A DNA stretch of 36,088 bases from an uncultured Prevotellaceae bacterium. GTDB taxonomy: Bacteria; Bacteroidota; Bacteroidia; Bacteroidales; Bacteroidaceae. The translations under genes were made by a program, and so were the position numbers. Positions 1 to 7,914 of the stretch are shown piece by piece; the stretch's first letter is position 1, and every line of letters starts with the position of its first letter. The notes under the pieces are model-generated. The model was not told where the DNA came from and did not search any database. It saw only the letters and a program-made list of their open reading frames with translations. The stretch covers positions 1-36,088 of the forward strand of contig CADADN010000078.1 of assembly GCA_902786665.1 (NCBI GenBank), read 5' to 3'.

Positions 1-5
1 AAAAT

Positions 6-29
6 CAATCCGCCAAATTTTTGACGGAT
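6..29. repeat. short inverted repeat at left edge
   Basis: AATCCGCCA and TGACGGATT flank a six-base AT loop; the arms are complementary except at one position. It could be the terminator of a gene lying to the left of the window, but no gene is visible there and the T tract is short. Confidence 0.35.
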
Positions 30-144
30 TAATTAGCTGATTTTATGAAAGATTTCAAAAAATATGAATATGTAGTGCTAAATTTTACGTCATCGTAGGA
101 TAAATAAAGAAATAGGGAGCCCATTTTGTAATTTGTTTTTTCAT

Positions 145-197
145 AAGTAGGTAATCAAAATTAGATGATAGTAACAGATAATTATGATTACCTACTT
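145..197. repeat. 13-bp perfect inverted repeat with 27-bp spacer
   Basis: AAGTAGGTAATCA at 145-157 is exactly repeated as its reverse complement at 185-197. The surrounding 1-278 is AT-rich and holds no convincing gene. The spacing is long for a terminator. It might be an operator pair, the remains of a very small inverted-repeat element, or an invertible segment; nothing in the sequence decides between these. Confidence 0.55.
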
Positions 198-278
198 AAA
201 GAAAGAAATAAAAGTAACCTTTCTGTGGATATTGTTTTGATATTTCCACTCCAAGGATAATGATTTATAGGAAATAGT

Positions 279-320
279 AAAGAAAAATGGGTGTGCTGAA
301 TAGCACGCCCATTTTTCTTT
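279..320 (-). terminator. bidirectional-looking rho-independent terminator
   Basis: Two 19-base arms, 279-297 and 302-320, pair throughout with one G-T wobble around a four-base loop. The GC-rich core is flanked by A and T tracts on both sides, so it can terminate transcription from either direction. It lies 16 bases past the stop codon of the small leftward gene. Confidence 0.85.
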
Positions 321-336
321 ATCTTGTTGGAATCTC

Positions 337-801
337 TTAACTTGCATTGGGGCTTGACTGCAATTGCCATACCATCTCTCCCACATGGAAATGATATTCT
401 CCATTATAAGTCCAGGCATAGCCTACTTGGTAACTGCCATCTTTGTTGGTCATCCAATATCTGCCGCCATGAGGATTGCCATGGGTGTTTGAGTCGTCAG
501 CCAAAGAGGCGGGAAATTCTCCTACACTGGAAAGGACGTCTAATAGATATTGTCCTTGGGGAGGTTGGTCGTCTGGTGTGTGGGCTTTCAGAATATCGGT
601 GATATGAGGGCCGTGGTTCACTTCTCCTACTGCTGCGACGTTGCCAGATGTTGGGTCGGGGGTGTTGAACAAATAATGGTCGCCGCTTGTTGAACCACCA
701 GTGCACTCTAACTGCAACCACCAGCAGGCGGCCACGTATTCTTGGGGGGTGAAGGTCTCCATCACCATCTTGGGCTTTGAGTATTCTTTTTTCATCTTCA
801 T
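337..801 (-). CDS. hypothetical protein with YxKP-type N-terminus
   Basis: A protein of about 154 residues that I do not recognise functionally. The ATG at 801-799 is chosen over the in-frame GTG just upstream. The N-terminus (KKEYSKPKM followed by FTPQEYVAAC) resembles the short basic/aromatic start found on many small Prevotella and Bacteroides proteins of unknown role. There is no hydrophobic signal peptide. The rest is rich in Gly, His, Asp, Pro and Trp (NHGPH, HGNPHGGRYW, YHFHVGEMVW), with only two Cys, both near the start. It has its own promoter-like site upstream and a strong terminator downstream, which supports it being a real single-gene unit. It could be a small exported or precursor protein; that is inference only. 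Confidence 0.7.
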   Translation of the reverse strand: MKMKKEYSKPKMVMETFTPQEYVAACWWLQLECTGGSTSGDHYLFNTPDPTSGNVAAVGEVNHGPHITDILKAHTPDDQPPQGQYLLDVLSSVGEFPASLADDSNTHGNPHGGRYWMTNKDGSYQVGYAWTYNGEYHFHVGEMVWQLQSSPNAS

Positions 802-867
802 CACAATCGTAAAAAAATATGATGCAAATACTTGTTTTTATGTGTTATTGGAGTCGCACTTATTTTG

Positions 868-900
868 CAAAGATATTATTTTTTTGTCTTAACTATGCAA
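868..900 (-). promoter_or_regulatory. putative promoter of the 337-801 gene
   Basis: On the minus strand TATCTTTG (868-875) matches the Bacteroidetes -7 consensus TAnnTTTG. A TTG lies 22 bases upstream (898-900), slightly farther than the usual 19-21. The implied leader is about 60 bases. Confidence 0.5.
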
Positions 901-935
901 TCCTCCCCCCCCAATAAAATGGTTTTTTGTTATTT

Positions 936-1064
936 TTAACAATTCTCCAAGGGTTGGGCATTCAGCGAATCTTGTCCTAATCCGCGCTCGACTTTTTCGC
1001 TTGTCTCGCCCTTTGTAATGATATTTGTTGAACTGGTTATAGCATTGATGGTGACAAAGCCCAT
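936..1064 (-). CDS. possible 42-residue ORF downstream of the pectate lyase
   Basis: An open frame of 42 codons beginning with MGFVTINAIT and ending QPLENC, in a different frame from the pectate lyase and starting 27 bases past its stop codon. The composition is protein-like rather than low-complexity. There is no recognisable domain and no promoter of its own, so it would be co-transcribed with the lyase. It may be a small gene, the decayed end of a gene, or chance. Confidence 0.2.
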   Translation of the reverse strand: MGFVTINAITSSTNIITKGETSEKVERGLGQDSLNAQPLENC

Positions 1065-1090
1065 GAAACGACCTTTAAGAATTATTCTGG

Positions 1091-3823
1091 CTAATTAGTG
1101 ACCACTTTCATTGCGTGCACCTTTCCCTTGTCGTCGATTATTTTCATCACATATACCTCTTGCGGTTTCAAATGAGTCACCTTCTTGCCATCGAGGGTGA
1201 AGAATTCGCGTTTCACCACGTCGATGTCCTCCTCTTTCCATACCGGTATGACACCTGTGTGTTCCCCTGTGATGACGACACTCAATCGTTGCTGGTACGT
1301 CGTTCCCTCGCTGTCGGTCACTTGCATCGTGACGATGCCGATGCCTCCTGGTGCCTTGGCATTCAACGTGATGATGGAATCTTGCAATGTGGCAGAGAAA
1401 AGAGGACTGTCAGACGAGATGGAGTATTGCGGTGACTTCTTGAACCCTCTGAAGAAAGGTGCCACGTTCACTGTACCCGTCTCGTTGGGTTGTAGGATGA
1501 GGTAAGGGTGAGCCATCAATTCGAGATAGTCCTCCAGTAGCGTCCAACCGTCATGGTCGGGGTCGTCGTTGTGGTTCGCCACTGCTGCGTCGCTGCCGAT
1601 GAGCCGTTCATACCAGTCGGGCATCCCGTCACGGTCGGTGTCAAAGTCGTCGGGGCGTCGCTCCTCCGGGTAGGCCTCATAGCCGCCGCAGTCGTCCTCA
1701 TGGTCGATTTCACCACTGATGCCCGACCTGGAACCCTTGAAGGTGTGGGTGCCGTCCACCGTCTCGCGCACCACGCGCAGGTGTTGGTCGTCGCGCATCG
1801 GCATGGTTGCCCCGGCGTCGCTGGTGACGATTTTCAGCGCCTCCTCGGCGGTGTGAATGGTGGCATGGGAGGGGAAGAAGGGCGTATCGACGATGGTCTC
1901 GTATGTCGGGCCCGGGTCGCCGTTGGACAGTTGGATGGTGTAGGTGTCGCCTTTCTTGTCGGGACTGAGCGTGTGGTCCTTGTTCTCGCGGATGTTGCCG
2001 TGGACGTATGCACGCCAGGTGCTCTCCGGCGACCCCACGTTCTCATATTGCTGGATGAAAAGTTCCTTGCGCCTCGTGTCGGCACCCATCTTGTAGTAGT
2101 TGCCCACGAAGTTCACCTCGTGGCAGTTGCCGTCGGTGGTGCGCCCCCACCAGTTGTACACCACGTTGTTGAAGATGTCCATCTGCCCGATGGCGGTGTT
2201 CGTGCCGTCCATGCCGCCTCCCATGCTCCAGTTGCGCCCGTTGCAGTTCACCAGCAGGTTGTGGTGCCACGAACCGATTTTCCCATCGATGGTGGCGGCG
2301 AAGCCGTGGTTGGTGCCGCTGCTGTAGTTCTTGTGGTCGGCGATGCCCAGCGCTTCCGCGATGATGGAGTATTGGAAGCTGACGTTCTTTGCTCCGCGGC
2401 CGGAGACGGTCTCGTCGGTGCCCCAAGCCGCCGTGGTGTGGTCCACGATGGCGTGGTCGGACCCTGTCATGCCCATCGCGTTGCCCGTGTCGCCGTAGCC
2501 GTGCTTGAAGCGCATGAAGCGGCAGATGTTGTCCGAACCGATGTTCACGTTGGAGTTCTTGATGCACACGCCCTTGCCGGGGGCCGTCTGGCCGGCGATG
2601 GTGATGTTGGGCTTGGCGAACACTGCACTGAAGTCCATCACGATGAGGCCCGACACGTCGAACACGATGGTGTGGGGCTCGTCGATGTCCACCAGGCCGT
2701 AGAGCAGCGTGCCGGGGGTGTGGTCGTTGCCAAGGCTCGTCACATGATAGACCGAACCGCCACGGCCGCCCTGTGCGAAACGGCCGTAACCCTCGGCGCC
2801 GGGGAACGCCAACTGCCGGGGCTTGAATTTCCATATTTTGCCTTCTGTCACATTGCCGGAGGCATCCACCTCGTCCACGCGCCAGTAATAGGTGTTCATC
2901 GAGTAGAGCTCTGTCACTTGATAGGTGGTGTCGGTGAGGACGGCGGTGGGTGAGGCCATGGCGGCTACGGTGGCGGAGTCGGTACCGAAATAGAGTCGGT
3001 GCTCCATTACGCCGCTGTTGGCGGGCGACCATTTCAGGTTCACGCTATGGGTGTCGTCGGCGTCCACGTGCATGTCGCCGCTTGTGGGAAACGGGTCCTT
3101 CGCTTGAGAGGTGATGCTTGCCGTGTTCAACTCAAACCCGTTGCACAAGGGAGGCATGAAGGCGTTGGTTTGGCCGGCGGAGGGGATGCCGGGATGGTCG
3201 GGGGAGGTGGAGAACTCTATCTCCACGGCTTCGCCGGCTTCCGCGATGGTGAACGTTGTCGTCACCAGACAGGCGTTGGCGGCCACCGCCTGGCCGAAGG
3301 TGTAATCTACGCGTTCGTGTGCCACTACGCCGTTGCAGCGGATGGTCATCGGCGCGGCATAAAACCGCTCACCGTTCTCCCAGCAGTTATGGTAGGTCTG
3401 CAACGTGTGCTGTCCTGCCGGAAGGCCCTCGATGCGTAGCGTGAACGTCCCGTAGGTGTTGGGGTCGAGATTGATGCCGTCGAACGTCAGACGTCCGTTC
3501 TTCGACTTGTTGTCGGCATTTTGGATATACGTCTTGCTCCAGCCCGTGCGCAGGTCATAGTCGGCATCCCCGGGACAACTCAGCGTGAGGGTGATGCCGT
3601 TCTCGGTCATCGTGTCGCTCTTTCCTTGCTTCACGCGCCAACAAGTGTAGCCGGGTTCCAATGTCTCTTCGTCGCTGCGGTTGGCGATGCTCAGGTCCAC
3701 TTTCAACTTCGGCAGCTCTTGCGCTGTCAATGGCGTGGATGTCATGATAAAACAAAGCATAAGGGCTGTCGTCAGCAACAGCCGAAGGGCGTTTCTGTTC
3801 AACAGTGTGGAATGATTTCTCAT
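1091..3823 (-). CDS. secreted multidomain pectate lyase (PL1 family)
   Basis: A 910-residue enzyme expected to cleave de-esterified homogalacturonan by beta-elimination outside the cytoplasm. A signal peptide covers roughly residues 1-35 (ends near LTAQE). An N-terminal beta-sandwich-like region follows, then a fibronectin type III domain at about 243-335. The PL1 parallel beta-helix spans about 338-680 and opens with the signature FPGAEGYGRFAQGGRGG, with later DHTTAAW and GSWHHNLLVNCNGR segments typical of Bacteroidetes PL1 proteins. A calcium-binding thrombospondin-3-like stretch (DTDRDGMPDWYE, then DDPDHDGW) lies at 728-760, followed by an Ig-like module and a short C-terminal tail with FFTLDGKK. 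It is far longer than single-domain PL1 enzymes (about 350-400). It is a single-gene unit with its own promoter. A second PL1 gene with the same core lies at 23380-25113. Family assignment is firm; substrate is inferred. Confidence 0.92.
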   Translation of the reverse strand: MRNHSTLLNRNALRLLLTTALMLCFIMTSTPLTAQELPKLKVDLSIANRSDEETLEPGYTCWRVKQGKSDTMTENGITLTLSCPGDADYDLRTGWSKTYIQNADNKSKNGRLTFDGINLDPNTYGTFTLRIEGLPAGQHTLQTYHNCWENGERFYAAPMTIRCNGVVAHERVDYTFGQAVAANACLVTTTFTIAEAGEAVEIEFSTSPDHPGIPSAGQTNAFMPPLCNGFELNTASITSQAKDPFPTSGDMHVDADDTHSVNLKWSPANSGVMEHRLYFGTDSATVAAMASPTAVLTDTTYQVTELYSMNTYYWRVDEVDASGNVTEGKIWKFKPRQLAFPGAEGYGRFAQGGRGGSVYHVTSLGNDHTPGTLLYGLVDIDEPHTIVFDVSGLIVMDFSAVFAKPNITIAGQTAPGKGVCIKNSNVNIGSDNICRFMRFKHGYGDTGNAMGMTGSDHAIVDHTTAAWGTDETVSGRGAKNVSFQYSIIAEALGIADHKNYSSGTNHGFAATIDGKIGSWHHNLLVNCNGRNWSMGGGMDGTNTAIGQMDIFNNVVYNWWGRTTDGNCHEVNFVGNYYKMGADTRRKELFIQQYENVGSPESTWRAYVHGNIRENKDHTLSPDKKGDTYTIQLSNGDPGPTYETIVDTPFFPSHATIHTAEEALKIVTSDAGATMPMRDDQHLRVVRETVDGTHTFKGSRSGISGEIDHEDDCGGYEAYPEERRPDDFDTDRDGMPDWYERLIGSDAAVANHNDDPDHDGWTLLEDYLELMAHPYLILQPNETGTVNVAPFFRGFKKSPQYSISSDSPLFSATLQDSIITLNAKAPGGIGIVTMQVTDSEGTTYQQRLSVVITGEHTGVIPVWKEEDIDVVKREFFTLDGKKVTHLKPQEVYVMKIIDDKGKVHAMKVVTN

Positions 3824-3863
3824 TTTCTTTCGGTTTTAGTAGGTAGGAATAGTTTGCTTGGGG

Positions 3864-3892
3864 CAAAGGTATGAAAATTTAGGCGAAATCAA
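3864..3892 (-). promoter_or_regulatory. promoter of the 910-residue pectate lyase gene
   Basis: Reading leftward, TTGA (3892-3889), 17 bases and TACCTTTG (3871-3864) fit the Bacteroidetes TTTG-N19-TAnnTTTG promoter. The predicted leader is about 35 bases to the ATG at 3823, supporting that start. Confidence 0.7.
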
Positions 3893-4015
3893 TCTTTTTT
3901 ATGTGAAAAAAACGATATGTGTCAGAATATGCATTTTCTGCTGTGGGTGTCCTATGTAGGGATGGTGATTCTTACCGTCCCTCCTGTCCCTTTTGCTCAT
4001 GTAGTAGCTTTAGGG

Positions 4016-4037
4016 GGCGACGCTTCCAAGCGTCGCC
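4016..4037. repeat. perfect 10-bp palindromic repeat
   Basis: GGCGACGCTT and AAGCGTCGCC are separated by two bases. No T tract follows, so it is unlikely to be a simple terminator. It resembles a dispersed intergenic palindrome. The rest of 3893-4206 shows no gene; a TACTTTTG at 4106-4113 is a possible -7 box for the HAD gene but lacks a clear -33 box. Confidence 0.5.
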
Positions 4038-4206
4038 AAGGGGCATCCGGTGTGCTATGTTTGCAACTTGTTGATATGTAATATCCATTTTTCAAGAAAA
4101 ATGGCTACTTTTGCACTGTCCACTTTTCACCGAGGCGATATCCTTTGGATTTTCGCTGATGAAATACGTTCTCGAGTATTGGTGAAAAATCTAGAATTGA
4201 AAAGAT

Positions 4207-4394
4207 GTGTCCACTTGAAAAAGAGGAAAGTGAGCAAAAGGGCGGTGCGCGTCTCCCCTCCCCTCGCAGGGGAGAGGTTGGGGTGGGGTGAATAAGTCTT
4301 GAAAAACAATAAGTTACATACCGCACCCCTGCCCCTCCCTGGAGGAGATAACTAACACCGATATTTGTTCGAACGGACTTTTTAAAGTGGACTC
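4207..4394. mobile_element. MITE-like element, copy 1 (188 bp)
   Basis: Both ends carry a 17-base terminal inverted repeat of the form GNGTCCACTTNAAAAAG (4207-4223 and 4378-4394). The element is bracketed by a perfect 6-base direct repeat AAAGAT (4201-4206 and 4395-4400), the expected target duplication. It has no transposase; the interior holds a GC-rich hairpin-forming stretch. A second copy lies at 5406-6153 with the same internal end sequences (GTGAGCAAAA near the left end, CTAACACC near the right). It sits between a possible promoter and the HAD gene and ends 20 bases before that gene's ATG, so it may supply or disturb that gene's leader. Confidence 0.8.
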
Positions 4395-4414
4395 AAAGAT
4401 GAATAAAAAAGAAT

Positions 4415-5206
4415 ATGAAATACGCTTTGTTTTTTGACATCGACGGGACGCTGGTGAGTTTCAACACCCATCAGATACCACCTTCTGCAATACAAGCGCT
4501 GGCTCAGGCAAAGGCCAACGGGCACAAGGTTTTCATTGCAACGGGAAGACCACCGCTTATCATCACCAACCTAGGAGCCATCGAGCACCTGATCGACGGT
4601 TATGTGATTATCAACGGCGCATTGTGCTTCATAGGGGAAACCGTCGTCAGGTGCAAGGAGATTCCTCTAAAGGCGGCACAATTGGTGGTGAAAGATGCAC
4701 GGGAAAAGAATTATGGAATCATCGTCGTGGGAGAAACCGACGTGGCAGTGTTCGACCCAAAGGGTGAGGTGGACAGGATTTTCCGGCGCGAATTGGCGGT
4801 GGACAACCTCAATCAGGCTAAGCCGATGGATGTAGTGCTCCGACAACGCATCATGCAGCTCACACCATTCTTTACAGAGGATTACGAACATAGGCTGATG
4901 GAACGCATACCCGAATGCACTTCAGGACGTTGGCATCCAGCCTTCACCGACATCACTGCAAAGGATGCGGACAAGGGAAAGGGGATATTGGCTATGGCCG
5001 AGCACCTTGGAATCGACCCTCGGCATACGATGGCTTTTGGCGATGGGGGCAACGACACCTCTATGGTGCGGGCGGCTGGCATCGGTGTGGCCATGGGCAA
5101 TGCCCTCGATTCATTGAAGAAAGAAGCAGACTTTGTGACCACCTCGGTTGACGAGGATGGAATCTTGAATGCACTTCGTCACTTCCGTCTGATTGACGCC
5201 ATATGA
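4415..5206 (+). CDS. HAD-superfamily phosphatase, Cof type
   Basis: A 263-residue cytoplasmic protein of the Cof-type (IIB cap) haloacid dehalogenase hydrolases, which remove phosphate from sugar phosphates, nucleotides or flavin precursors; the substrate cannot be told from sequence. HAD motif I is DIDGT at 8-12 with nucleophile Asp8 and acid/base Asp10. Motif II is the ATGRPP region near 43-48. Motif III lysine is in the KDADKGKG segment and motif IV is GDGGND near 210-215. Length is normal for the family and the protein ends shortly after the motif IV domain. The gene stands alone, flanked on both sides by MITE-like elements (4207-4394 and 5406-6153) in the same orientation. Confidence 0.9.
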   Translation: MKYALFFDIDGTLVSFNTHQIPPSAIQALAQAKANGHKVFIATGRPPLIITNLGAIEHLIDGYVIINGALCFIGETVVRCKEIPLKAAQLVVKDAREKNYGIIVVGETDVAVFDPKGEVDRIFRRELAVDNLNQAKPMDVVLRQRIMQLTPFFTEDYEHRLMERIPECTSGRWHPAFTDITAKDADKGKGILAMAEHLGIDPRHTMAFGDGGNDTSMVRAAGIGVAMGNALDSLKKEADFVTTSVDEDGILNALRHFRLIDAI

Positions 5207-5325
5207 AGGGTAATGGAATAAATGACTGAAGTTTCCCACCCTCACAAATTACGTAAAAGTTTTATTATCACGAATTTAAGAATTTTGGAATTGATAAGCA
5301 GATGAAAAGAATTTTGAAGAATTAT

Positions 5326-5381
5326 CGTCGTAAACGACGCGAACCTTACGCAATAGAGGTTAGGAAATGACTTGTCATTTC
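5326..5381. repeat. small hairpins downstream of the HAD gene
   Basis: CGTCG-TAAA-CGACG (5326-5339) and the 8-base arms GAAATGAC/GTCATTTC (5364-5371, 5374-5381) lie 120-175 bases past the HAD stop. Neither has a T tract. They may form part of the 3' untranslated region. 5207-5325 holds nothing else I can identify. Confidence 0.3.
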
Positions 5382-5405
5382 ATCTCAAATTCCTATAACA
5401 ATAAT

Positions 5406-6153
5406 GAGTCCACTTTAAAAAGTGGATGGTGAGCAAAAATCGGTGAGCATCTTCCCTCCCCTTAAGGCTGATCTTTATACACAATTATGCATCCATCTGA
5501 ATAACAATTAATTAAAAAAACTCTTCGCTTTAAAAAAGAAATAAAAAGACATGAAAAATAGCTGTAAGTAAGAAAAAAACGCCAGCGTTTCTCAAAAAGG
5601 AGGAAATAATTTAATGATTATCAGCAAACATCCGTATGCCAATCATTATCTTGTTGTCCCGCCTCCCCCGAAGTCGTAGGGGCGGGTCTTGTGCCCGCCC
5701 GAAAACCGTTATTCTCAATGTGGGCGGGTCTAAAGTCCATACTTGTCTCTTGTTGTCTCGTGAAAGGTCTACGGAATTTTTGGACTAAAAGGAACTATAT
5801 GCGCCCAAGGCGCATATTCCATTCCCCTTTTGAGACCTATATGGCATTCTTGAGTCCTTTGAGTCCGTAGACATTTTACACCCAAGGCGCACCTTCCCTT
5901 CCTCCGAGACTTCGTAGACTAGTTTCATCTATGGCAGGACGAATATCACCCCATCCTACGTATGATTATCGGAAGCATGCGGATAATCATTAAAAATTTT
6001 TCTTCCTTTTTGTGAGTGCCTTGGCACTTTTTCATTCTTCTTTCATATTTTCCTCCTTTTTCATTCCTTTTTCATCCTTTTTCATCTTGTCCCTTGAGGG
6101 GAGGGGATGACTAACACCTCGTTTTGCACAAACGGACTTTTTCAAGTGGACTC
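5406..6153. mobile_element. MITE-like element, copy 2 (748 bp, with nested insert)
   Basis: Terminal 17-base inverted repeats (5406-5422 and 6137-6153) are the same as those of copy 1, and a perfect 6-base direct repeat AATAAT lies immediately outside (5400-5405 and 6154-6159). The interior is about 560 bases longer than in copy 1. The extra DNA contains GC-rich hairpins (for example the GGGCGGG/CCCGCCC pair near 5672-5700) and a copy of a dispersed repeat (5889-5993) that recurs after the ClpX-like gene. No open frame of convincing quality is inside, so it is non-autonomous. Confidence 0.75.
5889..5993. repeat. dispersed repeat, copy A
   Basis: About 105 bases, running from CGCACCTTCCCTTCCTCCGA to a palindrome made of ATGATTATC and GATAATCAT (5961-5989). 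It matches 7885-7993 at most positions, including the TCGTAGAC/CCGTAGAC box and the terminal palindrome. The two copies are in the same orientation on either side of the ClpX-like gene. Confidence 0.65.
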
Positions 6154-6164
6154 AATAATGGAAA

Positions 6165-6352
6165 ATTCCAACCGGCGGTTGAAACGCCCTGAAAGGGCAA
6201 CCTGCACTTAGCCCAGGGCAACGCCCTGAGTTGTGGGAAAGGGGTGAATTCGCCCTGCAAGGGCAAAAGAATGGTGTTTGGGTAAGGCTTTTGCCTTTGC
6301 AGGGCGACTGTTATATATCACACATAGATTCCCAGGGCGTTGCCCAAGTGAT
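6165..6352. repeat. cluster of CGCCCT-type palindromic repeats
   Basis: Several short palindromes such as GCCCTGAAAGGGC and GCCCTGCAAGGGC and two CAGGGC(A)ACGCCCTG-like boxes recur within 190 bases. This is the REP-like intergenic sequence common in Bacteroidales. No gene is seen from 6154 to 6496. Confidence 0.55.
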
Positions 6353-6496
6353 TACTTTTTTGCTTATATAGGTATAATCATATAGTCGAATGCTTTTAGA
6401 GATAATGAATTTAGTTATTTCATTTGCTCTCCCTCATGATTGATTCACACTCAATCGAATCTTTGTTTAAATACAAATTTTGAATCCGCTTTTTTC

Positions 6497-7825
6497 ATGA
6501 AGAAATTAACAAGTAGAAAAGAAAAGGAATCTGTGTCAGAAAAACTCAACCAGCAAATACGGCATTTGCTCTTTCTCAATCCTTTACTTGACATCCGTGT
6601 CATCAAGAACCATCTCGCCAAGCTTCCCAGTCAATTGAAGAACGACAAGTTGGAAACCATTCGTCTGCTTACCAAGCAGCGTATGGATTTCGTCAATTCT
6701 TCCAGCAATAATGGATATATCAAGGTCAATTCTTCCAGCAATAATGGATATATCAAGCGTCACATTCGCAATTGGGAAAAAGAGATTGGTCCTGTTTCCT
6801 TTGGTGATGTCGTGCAATTGATTGAGGGTAGCGGAATGACCATTATGGAAGCCGCTCCTCATTTGTTCGTCCCGCAACAGATTGAGCAATGGCTGAGTAA
6901 ATACCTCATTGGCCAGCCTGAATATGCACGAAAACTTTCATTTTGCTTCTATTTGCACGAAATCAGGAACAACAACGAACAGTTGAATCTTCCCCGTCCC
7001 AGTCTTCTTGTTCACGGTCCTTCGGGAGTCGGCAAGACATATGGCCCTCACAAACTGGCTGAATTATTTCAGGTTCCTTTCGGGGTCGTCAACTGCAACA
7101 ACCTCGTTCAGGAAGGCATCATAGGCAATACACTCACCACTGTGTTCACCCAACTCTATATGAAATATAAGGAGGATATGTCGTCGGCAGTGATTATTTT
7201 CGACGAGTTCGACAAATTATTTGAAAAGGGTTATTACAATGAGCGTATTCTCAATGAGTTGCTCAACATCATTGATGATGACAACACGTTGACGTTCAAT
7301 CAAACTGACACCATCTATCATTACGAGAAAACGAGTATGAAAACCAACAAAATGCTGTTCATCTTCACTGGAGTGTTCCGCGGTATAGAGGATATCGTCA
7401 GAAAGCGCCTTAACGACCATGGTATCGGTTTTGCCAATGGGAACGGATTAAATATGGAGGGCGATTACCATCAATATGTCACCAATGACGATTTCGCCAG
7501 GTATTTCCACCGCGATGAACTCACTGGCAGAATTCAACAGTATGTTTATGCCAGGGAACTGGAGGTAGACGACATGGTCAACATCCTGCTCCACTCGGAG
7601 GAGTCGCCTGTCACTACTTTCGTCAACTATTTCAAGATGCGCGATATCGACTTCTCGGTGACCGAAGACGGAGCAAGGGCCATCGCTGCTGCCTCCATCC
7701 GCCAGCACCTTGGTGTGAGAGGACTCAAGTCACTGATGTTCAATATCCTGAGTGATGAAATGTATGCGATGAATACTCCGCAAATCATCGTCGACAAGTA
7801 TTTCGTGGATTTGAAAACGGCATAG
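6497..7825 (+). CDS. ClpX-like AAA+ ATPase without zinc-binding domain
   Basis: A 442-residue AAA+ protein whose core aligns by eye with the protein unfoldase ClpX. Start ATG 6497 is chosen over an in-frame TTG at 6440. Numbering from that Met: Walker A GPSGVGKT 174-181; Walker B IIFDEFDK 233-240; sensor-1-like segment MLFIFTGVF near 286-294; HGIGF around 308-312, matching the IGF loop with which ClpX docks to ClpP; arginine-finger region LTGR near 342-345; sensor 2 GVRGL 406-410. Two departures stand out: the pore-1 motif GYVG of ClpX reads GIIG (207-210), and the N-terminal 150 residues contain no Cys, so the ClpX zinc domain is absent. An exact 33-base tandem duplication gives VNSSSNNGYIK twice at 67-88. 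The gene stands alone, flanked by repeat DNA. Function is inferred: ATP-driven remodelling, possibly with ClpP. Confidence 0.85.
   Translation: MKKLTSRKEKESVSEKLNQQIRHLLFLNPLLDIRVIKNHLAKLPSQLKNDKLETIRLLTKQRMDFVNSSSNNGYIKVNSSSNNGYIKRHIRNWEKEIGPVSFGDVVQLIEGSGMTIMEAAPHLFVPQQIEQWLSKYLIGQPEYARKLSFCFYLHEIRNNNEQLNLPRPSLLVHGPSGVGKTYGPHKLAELFQVPFGVVNCNNLVQEGIIGNTLTTVFTQLYMKYKEDMSSAVIIFDEFDKLFEKGYYNERILNELLNIIDDDNTLTFNQTDTIYHYEKTSMKTNKMLFIFTGVFRGIEDIVRKRLNDHGIGFANGNGLNMEGDYHQYVTNDDFARYFHRDELTGRIQQYVYARELEVDDMVNILLHSEESPVTTFVNYFKMRDIDFSVTEDGARAIAAASIRQHLGVRGLKSLMFNILSDEMYAMNTPQIIVDKYFVDLKTA
6692..6757 (+). repeat. perfect 33-bp in-frame tandem duplication
   Basis: Bases 6692-6724 are repeated exactly at 6725-6757, adding eleven residues (VNSSSNNGYIK) to the N-terminal region of the ClpX-like protein. 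Identity at every base, including wobble positions, points to a recent slippage or recombination event. Confidence 0.95.
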
Positions 7826-7842
7826 CATTTTGGGAGTGATAT

Positions 7843-7914
7843 GTCTACGGAGTTGAGGAGTTTGGGAGTTTCATGCGTATGGCGCATCCTCCCTTCCTCC
7901 GAGACTCCGTAGAC
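7843..7914. repeat. 11-bp perfect inverted repeat after the ClpX-like gene
   Basis: GTCTACGGAGT (7843-7853) and ACTCCGTAGAC (7904-7914) are exact complements, 50 bases apart, starting 17 bases past the stop codon. The inner sequence contains a further ATGCG/CGCAT palindrome. It may act as a terminator structure or form part of the neighbouring dispersed repeat. Confidence 0.6.

Noticed and set aside
1553-2953. 466-codon ORF on the plus strand
   Set aside because: It is antisense to the pectate lyase gene, rich in Val, His, Ala and Gly as expected of a shadow frame, and has no domain.
6440-6496. TTG start for the ClpX-like gene
   Set aside because: The extra 19 residues (IHTQSNLCLNT and following) do not resemble an N-terminus of the family and an ATG is available at 6497.
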